Part shown: positions 53,869 to 64,000 of the stretch, piece after piece
How positions within the stretch are numbered: the stretch's first letter is position 1
How the letters are laid out: every line of letters begins with the position of its first letter
DNA from: Enoplosus armatus
Taxonomy: Eukaryota; Chordata; Actinopteri; Centrarchiformes; Enoplosidae
DNA: 64,000 nt
Direction: 5' to 3'
Assembly (NCBI RefSeq): GCF_043641665.1
Contig: NC_092184.1
Span: 15,746,108 to 15,810,107, forward strand
Made by a program: the position numbers and the translations under genes
Notes under the pieces: generated by a model
What the model saw: the letters and a program-made list of their open reading frames with translations, nothing else
Told to the model about the DNA's origin: nothing
The model's database searches: none

Positions 53869-56800
53869 GTGAGTATCCTCACGTCTGACACTGCATGTGG
53901 GATGTTGTATCACTCCGGTGATGCTCGTGTCGTGTCTTTACTGAGTCTGACCCAGAATTACGCCTACACTTTCCTTTTAAATCGTGTTTTTATTCATTAA
54001 GATCATACTGGGCTGTAGCCGCTAAAACGTTAACCGTCACTGTCCTAATATCGGCCCTGTTTGGCTACAGGTCAAAATATATCCCTGCCTGTAAGCCGAT
54101 GATAAGAGTACATGTTTTTTGAATACATTTTATAAATTACAGTCTCACTGGACAGAGGGTACACTTCGTTCTGCTGAACGAAAATCCCTGAAAAGCCTGG
54201 CAGTTAGTCGGAGCTCCACACGGGACACGGCGGCAGCAGCACACTGTAATTCTACAGTTATGCAAGAGTGGTACCAAGACTCGCCACACTAAACTATTTC
54301 TGGTCCACGATGATATAGCGTTAGCTGGACTGCACTGATGAACTAAGGGCTGCAGCCCTTGCTGCATGAAAGACTCGCCCCATCACGCTGTTTGCATATT
54401 TACTCTCCAGCAGTCGTAAAACAAGGTTGTGGCTCAGTTTGTTGTGTCAAGAAGCTTTACACTTGAAACAATGATTTTCACCGCATCACTGCCACACTAT
54501 AGCCTGACCAGTACTGGATTTATGAATCAGATATGCCAGGTTGAAGAAAAGTGGCAACACTTTTCTTATCTTAAAGAAAAGTGCTTAAAGTCTTACCTTA
54601 ATCTATAATATTACATGGTAATTTATTTGTTATCTATTAGATTATATTTTGTATTATTGATCTGATCTAGTAACTAAAGTAACTAAATGAAAGAGTAAAA
54701 AGTAAATTTTTTGCCTCTGAAATGTAGTGGAGTAAAGAGGACATATACATAGATATGATGTATCTGCAGTAAGCTAATATCAGCTGCTGTATTGGCCTAG
54801 CTCTGCTCACTACTTCTCACAGTCTCTCAGTCCAGAGTTTATGCCTGTCTGGCGGCATCAAAGAGATTTAGTTTCCTGTTTCAAACTGTATCAAACACAG
54901 ATCACCTGTTTCTTATCATGTCTGCAAAACTATGTTATCTCCCAGCCTGTCCCCATCTTATGAGCTCCCAGTCTGTGCAGAGAAAATAGCTTATTTTCAG
55001 GCACATTAGTCTCATGACATGGAGCACTGGAGGCTGCAGTCACATCTGGTCTATTGAAACTGTTTACTATATATACGTAGAGGGGTGGTGTGTTGGAGAA
55101 AAAAATGTAGAGGAGATAGTGGGAGGTGATGGCAGCTGTCATACATGATAGTGGACAGAGATAGTGCTCAATATCCAGATTTGATGACTATATTTATTTT
55201 CAAACATAAACCAAAGTTGAAAGAGAACTCAAATGCTCAGAAATCTCTAGCAGAAGCTTTTAATTTGTCAATTTCTGTGTGCAATTGTTCCCTTTTACTC
55301 ACTAGTGCTGTATTCATAAATATATGACTAAAGTACCCGAATAGATCTAAATATAACTACATATTACTGCATTGGTTTAACCAGAAACCATAAAAGTACA
55401 TGAGAAACAGACCTACTTTCATGTTGCATGTTTCAGAGTTTATTTCTTATGTGGTTAGTCTAGTTATCTTTTCTTCACCAGAAAATGAAACTGTACTCTC
55501 TAAGATTCACCTTTAGCATCTCTGTCAATTCATTTTTTTGTGGAGCCACTTCTAATTTTACATCCAACAATTTTCCATGTCTGACATTCATGTGTCTTAC
55601 TAATGACTGCTTCAGCTCACTGCATCTTCTCTACATTTCTTTAGAGATATTTCTTTGCAGAACAGTTGACATATATCAGTCAAGGAATCAAAAACGCTGC
55701 AAGCAAGGCATTTTAAAATTTAACATTAAATATCTCAATTACCCGCCATTTTTAGCTGAACTGACCTGCGAGCTGTAGGTGGAACTAGAATCTAGGGCTG
55801 CTTTATTAAGAGCCCATAACCCATTTAACAAATAAAGCAACATGTTCTTTTTCTAACAACACCAACCCCAGACATCAGCCCAGACTCACTTAAAAACAAA
55901 GTGTGGAAGGCTCCCAGTAGGAAAGTGGGTGGTGTGGATGGGTGGCACCGTCAGCAGTGGCTAACATTCCTCAGGGAAAGCCTTGTGGAGAGATGCTACC
56001 ATCCTCGCCACTGCCTGTGTCTGCGCTGACAGCATCACTGGTGGAGGACCTCAGCATGTAGGTCAAGAGATGAACCACAAGAAAAATGAACTTGTCAAAC
56101 GAGTAGCCATTATACTACAGCAGAGGAATTTAACGTTGATCACATGTTCTGCTCGCTGTAATGAGATGTTTTCAGCTCTAAATTTGCAGAGAGCTATGGT
56201 TGTCGATGTTTAATTTATCTGTTCATTTGTTTGCTCTGTCAACAGTACACAGGAGTCTTATTTGCATGTCATCCTGCCACAGTAATTTCACCCAGGGTGC
56301 ATCTGGAGTGATGCATACTGATGCCAATTCTGTTTTAAAGAGCAGCAGCAGCAATGTGCAGCTCATACATTATATATTGTCCATATGCAGGACATTTCTG
56401 CTGTTCCTGGAGTGGTTGTAAATGTTGGCAGAGGCTATAATGATATTTCTGTCCCCTCACCTGTGTCTCAGCACAGTCTGCTCTGTGAGCTTACAGGCAG
56501 TGATGGTCCTGAGTTTAAAGTAGTCAATCAATATTTGTAACGCTGCCAGTAAGTTTCCCGGGACAGGCAGCTTGGAGTAAAGAAATTTGGTCTCCCTCTC
56601 AAGAACTAAAAGAATTAGTAAATGGCAAACAACATGAATAATTTGGACCGGCGTCTACTCTTTACTGGAGAGGCCAACTGATCTGAAAGTGCCAGTTTCA
56701 TTACTGGGTGTGCCACACTCCTGGCACACAGCCTTTACCAGCAGGGTGTTTTCTCTGTGTGGAAATGGTAGTTTTCCAAATGTATAGTCCAGTAATAATT

Positions 56801-58123
56801 AATGTCCCGCATTATTGCAACTCATTCTCCTTGTTTTCAGTAAAAAACAAATTCCTGGAGAAGTGACTGATGCTGTAATTGCCCACTGTAAATCTGAAAA
56901 CCTACCAGGAGCCCTGGCTCCAATTCATTCAGGGAACACAAGCACACTTCAATCTTTGAAGCATGCATACTTGGATACTTTTACAACATCATCACTCAAG
57001 TTGTATCACAGACATATGTGATGTGCACACACACCCACTAGCGCTGCATTTGAAAAAAAAAATTAGACAGCTTTTCAAATATGACATCAGTACTATAAAA
57101 GTATCCGTGTGGAAACCTGGTATTGAGCCAAATACAAGCATCTTCACTGTAGTCTAGAGATGCGCAGAAGTTGAATTTTTAAAGAAAGACTTTTTGGTAG
57201 GTTGTCTGATTCGTAGTAGTAGTTCTTGAGAAAGACATATCTACATAAGTTTCGTGGTTGGCTCTTTGCATCATATTTGTAACTAATAAAGCCCAGGGGG
57301 AAATGTAAACATTGAACCGGTCCATGATGCAGGACTTGTTTTATGTGACATGTCTAAACAAGTTGTAGGGTAAAAATAATGTCAGGCAGATCCTGAAACT
57401 GGATGATCCAGGCGTCAAACACCATGCGATTACCACAAAAAGGTCTGACGCCATCCCAAATGTTACCTCAGCATGTCAGCATCAATGAGTTGTTTATTAC
57501 CATTCACATGATAAATGTTCATCTAAACTGATTTTAATCATGTTGACAGTAAAGTGTTTCTGTTCCTCTCCTATGTGTCTGATTTCCATTGGATGTGGAT
57601 TTTGAAATCATTCCTCCTGCTGATCAATCATGCTCCTCTGACCAGACGATGAGGTAAGAAACCAGAGTTTTCCTCTATCCTGATGCCGAAGACGAAGTAG
57701 GTCATTGGTGAAGGGAGTTTTGGCCTCGATTAACTCACCAAAAAGAGCACATTGTGGTTTGTTGATGTCAGCCCATTTTACCCCTGATAGCCACTGCAAT
57801 TCAAGCTGGTTTTGTGTTCATTTGCAAGAGTTTTATGCATTAGTTTTGAATAAGTGGAAAAAAGTGGACCTCTGCTGAAATCACAGGCCTACAGTTCAGT
57901 CTTAATGTGAAATGGCTTAGTAATTGCACGCATGACAAGTGTTTCCTATTTACAAGTTCTTCAAATTGAGCATGTGATATTCTGAGCTTGTGTGACTTCT
58001 CTGTGCTTATGTGCTTCAGGGTTTTATTTGACACCAAAGAGTAATAGCTGCTTGAGAATAGGTGTGTTCTCAAAGCCCAGATTTTCTTGTTCCTCATCTC
58101 GCACAGTGACAACTGAGAATCTG

Positions 58124-58124
<1 letters not shown>

Positions 58125-58189
<65 letters not shown>
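58125..58189. repeat. (GT)32 microsatellite
   Basis: A long uninterrupted GT run, producing a valine/cysteine-repeat ORF. Confidence 0.97.
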
Positions 58190-58190
<1 letters not shown>

Positions 58191-58660
58191 AGCGTTGTTT
58201 GTGTACCTGCTGCTTTTGTCTGAGTTTCACTCCTTACATTTTAGTGGTTGTATCAGCTTGATCATCCTCCAGCAGAGTCAGCAGCTCTCTTGAAGCGTAT
58301 CATAGTTTCAGAGTGATGGTGCTCATCTGTTATCGCTGTTCCAGTAGCCAGCGGCCTGCCACCTCAGTGTCAAAACTGCCCCCCTCCCTCCTCTTTGCTC
58401 CTCTTCTCCATGTCACTGTCTACATCCCAAAGCCCCCGCAGCTGTGTTTGGCCCGGGCTGAGTGGGGATGAAAGGGGGGCGTGTTTGTTTTTGAGCCCAA
58501 ACAGTTCACAGACGGGTGGAGAGGAGTGGATCCGTATGGGTGTGACAAACCCTGGTTCCTTCCTCAGCAGCATTCCAAGCCTATGTGACAAAGCTGCAGT
58601 GTGTGCTGACAGAGGGAACACCTTGTGAGGAAACTTTCAACATCTGTCCCAGACCCAGAG

Positions 58661-58686
58661 GCTGCTGCTGCTGCTGCTGCTGCTGC
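58661..58686. repeat. (CTG)8 trinucleotide tract
   Basis: GCTGCTG... through 58686, followed by a TTCTGG interruption. Non-coding as far as can be seen. Confidence 0.95.
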
Positions 58687-59003
58687 TTCTGGCTGGGTGA
58701 CGGCATTCACTGGTTACTCTCATGATGGTTTGGCACATCTCTTGTTGCTGGGTATGTGATTAAATAAGCAGATGTCCAAGTCTACATAAATTTAGTTCCT
58801 GCTCTTCAAACCACACCCATTGTATCACAGCACAATGCATCTCTCATCTGAAAGCAATCATTCAGTCCAGGTTAACACATCTGAAGTGCCCTTCCCCCTG
58901 CACCCACACCCCGTGGCTGCAAACCACGCAGGGCTCTGGGGTGTGGTGGAGCAAGAGGGTGGCTGTGGCTTCCTTTTGTTAGCCTAAAAATGCCACATAA
59001 CCT

Positions 59004-59008
<5 letters not shown>

Positions 59009-59051
<43 letters not shown>
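59009..59051. repeat. (AC)21 microsatellite
   Basis: Uninterrupted AC run, four bases before a perfect CRE palindrome (TGACGTCA, 59055-59062). Confidence 0.96.
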
Positions 59052-59053
<2 letters not shown>

Positions 59054-61127
59054 ATGACGTCACTGTTCATGGGCAGTGCCAGCTGTGGACAGAGAAGAAG
59101 AGGAGGGGACGGTTGTCTCTCTTGAGACGGTTGTCTCTCCACACACATACACACATTCACCATGGTGCATTCCTCTGTGGCTTTTACTCAACTAGCCATT
59201 AGCTTCCTGTGCCTTCAATTGCTGCTTGCCACTGCAGCCAAAGTGTAGTCAGTCTATACTTGGACTTTATTAGCCCATTAGCTTTCTAGCTACTGCAGTA
59301 GATGCCGGTTTTCCCCTTTCCTCTGTTTCCCCTGTAGCTGTGTCTGTTTTTCTCATTTGCTGTCACTGCTAGCGTGTGCATGCTCATTGCATTCATTTGC
59401 AAACTGGAATGGCAGAATCTTGAGATATGCTGCACCACGCCCGTCTGTCCACTGACATTTCATTGTTGAAGAGACACATACAGTACATATTATGGTGAAC
59501 AGAACATCAATGATGGGTGTGAGACATGATCTGATGTGCTTTCACTTCATGTTTCAAAACGTGGTACACAAGCAGTTCTGATACAGTTGTACTTAATTAT
59601 AAGTTCTGTCTCTTCCTTCACATATATTTAGTCATATTCGTTATTATGTGAATCTTAACCATTACACAGTATCAGATGTTAACATTATACTCTTGCTTGT
59701 GCAGTAATTCTATCATCTATTACATTATATTACTGAATCCACAAACCAACAATAGTGCCACTCTACTCCGTGAGCCCTACAGTGAGAGAAGGTGGCATAT
59801 CACTCTTCAGTGAAACCTGACCCATCATTTTGTATAACTCTCCACTGGGTAAAGTGTGTGGGCTTTATTCTCTGAGCATGTAGAGAGATTCATGTGTGTG
59901 ACGGCACAGTGGTCATGCAGACACAGAGACTGTAGTGGCAGGGTTTTAGCCTGTGGCTTTGGCTTTGACAGGCGGCCCTCTGGGCTTTTTCAGTTTGATA
60001 CGAGGGCAAACAATCGGGTTAGGGAGCAGGCACGCAACACTTCACTGAATACGAGGCCGCCGTAAGACAGCAATAAAGAGATGGTGAAAGATGAGTGCTT
60101 AAAGAGAGATTTGTTGTGAACATTAGACTGCATCATGTGTTCGGTATTCTTTTGTAAAAGCCAGTTTTTCCACAGCAAGAGACGCTGTATTGTAAGGAAA
60201 TGTACCTTTCAGTCATTATGAATTATGTAGGTTAATGTGGGGTATAATCATCTATCCTCATCACAAGGGTGGAAAGCATTTCCAACTAATTACTGAATAC
60301 TACTACTACTACTAAATACGTGTATGCTTTTTATTTGTTTTTGGTTTATTTTCTGGGGAGCTAGCTGCAGCTAGTTTTTAGTATTTTGTTGACCTTATTT
60401 ATATACTAAATGAGGGTGCAAATTATGAGAAACACCATATAGTATAATCAATATAGTGCAATCCAATAGGCCCCTTTCACAGAGTGATGGCTGAATTCCA
60501 TTTAGCCACTGTGGGCACTGGCTCACTCTCTCACTGTCATGGTTTACTGGGACACTTGAATAGAACAGAGCCATCGTTAATGTTATTAACTACACAACCA
60601 CCAACTGCAGCCTTACGCTTATCATAGAGTAATTAATGCTTAGTTGCACAACAAATACTTAAGATCTAAGTACTATACTAATAACACGCAGAATGTAGAT
60701 TTCTCATCTACACGTGTGTTTTACAGTTGTAGAGTTACTACAGAAAGGATGTGATTTTTGGCAATTTAAACTATCCTTGCATGCATACAAACCTCTCTGG
60801 AATATCTGCTTGAAGACTGCTGGTGAACGTCTTTGCCTCATTTTCGTAAGCGGCTAGCTTTAAAGGGCTTGCTGAATTGCCCTATTTGGTCCTCCTCTGA
60901 CATTCTAACTTCCTATGCTCACCGCTTCCTTCCTGTCCCTGCTGGGTCTGCTCACCAGACCCTCAAACTAATTGGCTCGTGTCTTCATCTCTGCAGATGT
61001 CCCACGTCAGCCCGAGCTAGCCTTCCAACCTCCAGCCTCAGCACTCTGCAGAAGTTTTGGTCAGAGGGCGACCTTAGACATTCCTCTAAAGCCTCATAGA
61101 AGTGGCCCCTGCCAAGCCCCCCACCCG

Positions 61128-61137
61128 CTATAAATAA
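61128..61137 (+). promoter_or_regulatory. MEF2 consensus site
   Basis: CTATAAATAA matches YTAWWWWTAR exactly. It lies within a comparatively GC-rich stretch (61000-61310), with an ATGCATGAAATGC word nearby. Function is inferred. Confidence 0.3.
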
Positions 61138-63513
61138 TCTCAGCCCAGTTCCCATGGCCCCCACCGAGGTCCCAGCACTCAGCTAGCAATGCATGAAATG
61201 CTATGGCAACACCAGAGAGAGCGCCACCCTGTTCTACCAACCCAGGGATGATTAGCTTTCTGGTAGGAAGTGGGGCAGGTGTTGAGGTCATGGCAGTGGT
61301 TATCAAAGCGGTTTGACCTCCATGATTAAAGGGAGGAAAGCATTATTCCTGTATACAGATAATTTGTGTTGTGCTCCAGCTGTTCTTTGTTGGACAGACT
61401 TGAATTGTCCATCTAAGGACTGCATGTCCTCTACAATGCTGACAATCAGTGATGTAGCTGTGGAGCTGACTGCATGGTTTGTTATCACACTAAATTTACA
61501 TCTCTAGTGGGGCTGTTTTCATTTTTTTGGCATACTCAGATTTCATCTTCACATTGCGCAATTATAGTATTTGCAGCATCTATTCCTAACCTCTAACCCC
61601 CGTGGGACAACTCTCGAATTCCTCTAGTTTTTCAATCTGTGGTTTGGAGTGTAGTCATGTCTAATTCTTCTGGGATCAGCCTATTGAAAATGTGCTTATT
61701 CGTTATTCATTCAGCTATATGTGTCTAGTTTGTGCAGTCATTAAGCCATAATTCAATATTTGATGACAAGGCATACCATAAAGGGAAAATTCAACCTAAT
61801 GCACTATAGCTAAAACATTTGCACAAATGTTAGCATTTTGCATTTTTGGATATATCTCATCGTTTGATGGTTTATTAGTTTTATTCACGCTTGTTTGTGG
61901 TAAGATGTTGAAGAAGTGACACATTATTCCCATTGCAACTACTGTGGAGCTCAATAAAGAAAAAAAGCGTTGTTAAACATCAGTAGTAAACGCCCAAGTT
62001 TTTTTCTCTTTACTAACATTTAACAGGCATATGGCAAGTATTTCATAACACAAGATCTAAAGATATCAATTTATCCACCAGCTGCATACTCAGTACCTCA
62101 AGACATGCGTCATGTTTAATAAAGGACACTGACTTTTTCTCCAAATTCACTGTCATGCTGTTATTTCAGTCATCGGTATAGCTGTAAAACCTGTAGTGTG
62201 ATGAAGCAGATATGCTCTGTAAGTGTAAGTTTTCTCTTACTGCCACTTCCCATATTTAGTATGTTGCAGTGAACTTCCATGCAGCACAGGCAGTGTATCA
62301 ACCAGACTGATGTTCGTTAGGATGGACAGCATCCTGGGCCGAGAGCCAAGATGCCTCGATCCAATCTTTGTGCCTCTGGGAGCAAAGTCAGAGTTTATTC
62401 TAACTGCAGGCACTGTGAAGACACAGCTACACATCAGGCAGATAACAAATTAAGACAGTCGTATCAGACCAGCTACATACAAATGGTCAAAGGGAAACCA
62501 TCTGACGTTTCTGAAACGTGAGGTGACGTCTGCTGAAAAGTGTGTGATGAAGTGACAGCACTGTAAAAACGATTGTGAATGAATTTTTAATTTAATGTTG
62601 GAATGTATTTTTAGGTGGACTCATAGAATGTTTTGTAGGTCACATTTTGAGCCCCCAAGACTGTCATTTATATGTTTTTCAAATGCCAACTAATATATGT
62701 TATTCAATATCATATCCAACACGTGTTAACCCATCAGCAGTAGCAGATCACTGACATTGCCTTCAGCTTTTTAGTTATTTTTGGTGCCTAAGATTTAAAT
62801 ATTACATGAGTTTGACATTTTCTGATGGTAGCTATGGGTGCTGAAGTCTGTGCGTGAACATTCTCGCATGCATGTGAGTCTGCATATGTGCTAATGCATA
62901 GTGATGACAGTTGTGCGTGTCCCGCACCAGCATGGTCCTCAGCTGCAGCACCCTCCACTCCCCTTAAGAAAACACTTCCAGATGCTCCCACCATGCTGCA
63001 GGACAGTGAGAGGAAATGCCATGCAAGCCAAGAAGAAGAGCAGGAGAGATGGTGGAGATTTGTCTTGAGGACAGGGGATGTAGTAAAGGATGGTTAGTGT
63101 CCCTGGGGAATATAAATCCTCTATCTTGATTCAGTCTGCCAGTGGAAATGAGCCCCCTATCTTCAGGATCTGGGTTGTAAATATAAAGGGAGGGTATAAA
63201 GGGTATAAAAGGAAGATGTTGTGGTAGTGATGGATTTGTAGATGACTCAAAATAACTGTGTGGAAATGTGGAAAGTGTGAGCAGCGATGAAAAGCATCAA
63301 AGTTGATAGACGTCTGTAAAAACTCAGAAACAGATGAGAGAGCTCACAGTGATGCAGTCAGGGACCAGATCTCAGCTCCACAAACCCACTGCTATACAGA
63401 ACACATACAAAATGGCAGTAAAGAAACCAGTTTGATAGCTCAACCTACTGTATTCCTCTATCATCGTCATCTACCATCATTATCATCTACCATCGACATC
63501 AACACGACCAGCA

Positions 63514-63519
63514 GGCGCG

Positions 63520-63582
<63 letters not shown>
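63514..63582. repeat. (GC)n(AC)n compound microsatellite
   Basis: GCGCGCGCGCGCGC runs directly into about 27 AC units. Alternating purine-pyrimidine throughout. Confidence 0.96.
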
Positions 63583-63584
<2 letters not shown>

Positions 63585-64000
63585 AGACAAAACAGATACT
63601 TATACAGATGGTGGTATCAGATTTAAGCACTTGGGTGTAAGTAAAGCATGGAATGTGTTAGCATGCTGTGACATGATGATAGATGGAGGAAAGAGGAGGC
63701 CGGGAGTTTAAGACACAACATTTAGAGAATGTTGTAATGCAATTTAGGACATTTAGTGAGAGGTACAGAGAGAGAAAGAGGAAAACAGTAAGTCTGTTAT
63801 TTAATCAGCTGTGGCCATGGATTCGAGTGGTGAATCTGCTGTTCCCCTACCATCACAGACCTCTGGACCTCGTGGCCAACATAAGCAGGAGACCACAACT
63901 GCAGCAGATAGATAGGAACTGCACAAGCAAACACGTGCAGAGTAGTTGCTCACCCAGTGTGAGTAAACAGAGTCAGAACTGAAATGGAGGTGGGCAGAGA

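Larger units (their letters stand above)
53869..64000 (+). other. Presumed first intron of the downstream gene, to the window end
   Basis: About 10 kb without a recognisable exon. It holds AC/GT tracts (58125, 59009, 63514), a CTG tract (58661), a second perfect CRE (59055-59062), a MEF2 consensus (61128) and tandem TATA-like words (63182-63210). It could also contain a separate gene that I cannot see. Confidence 0.45.

Noticed and set aside
60833..61099. 88-codon ORF and a possible exon after the acceptor at about 61001
   Set aside because: The frame from the acceptor (DVPRQPELAF...) meets a stop in the CTATAAATAA region without a good donor, and no family is recognised.

Overview
The window is ordinary nuclear DNA of a ray-finned (probably percomorph) fish. 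It has GT-AG spliced genes, many (AC)n/(GT)n tracts, CpG-rich promoters in an AT-leaning background and short terminal-inverted-repeat elements. Two genes on the + strand are recognisable, in the order elastin then LIM kinase 1. That is the ELN-LIMK1 pair of the human Williams-Beuren region (7q11.23).

Layout: 1-1780 holds the last three recognisable coding exons of elastin, ending in the family's CX4C plus basic tail. Its 3' UTR runs to a poly(A) signal at 3226. About 1.3 kb of intergenic DNA follows (a tRNA-type SINE relic and a degenerate TTCAACT-rich stretch), then the CpG-rich limk1 promoter. Limk1 runs from the ATG at 4764 to the stop at 49068 in 16 coding exons. They join in frame to 674 codons: LIM1, LIM2, PDZ, Ser/Pro linker, kinase. 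Introns 2 (19.3 kb) and 3 (13.4 kb) hold most of the length and most of the repeats. A 3.2-kb 3' UTR ends at a poly(A) signal at 52244. From about 53400 a second CpG-rich promoter leads to a short coding first exon (53817-53868) of a gene I do not recognise. It does not match EIF4H, the next gene in human. The rest of the window is its first intron.

The most interesting observations are in limk1. Two internal CpG-rich segments look like extra promoters, and each is followed by an open reading frame whose splice donor has the phase needed for the next limk1 exon. The one at 25772-25959 (intron 2) would join exon 3 and replace the first half of LIM1, as in mammalian LIMK2b. The one at 35403-35580 (intron 3) would join exon 4 and replace LIM1 and half of LIM2. 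It brings a new Cys-Cys dipeptide next to a basic stretch, resembling the Cys7-Cys8 palmitoylation site of the normal N terminus. Separately, a 485-bp segment is present twice, with 3 mismatches and no indel, in introns 4 and 6. The copies flank exons 5-6, which encode most of the PDZ domain.

Everything here was read by eye. Exon boundaries rest on reading-frame continuity, splice signals and remembered family sequences; repeat edges are approximate. No expression, alignment or database evidence was available.
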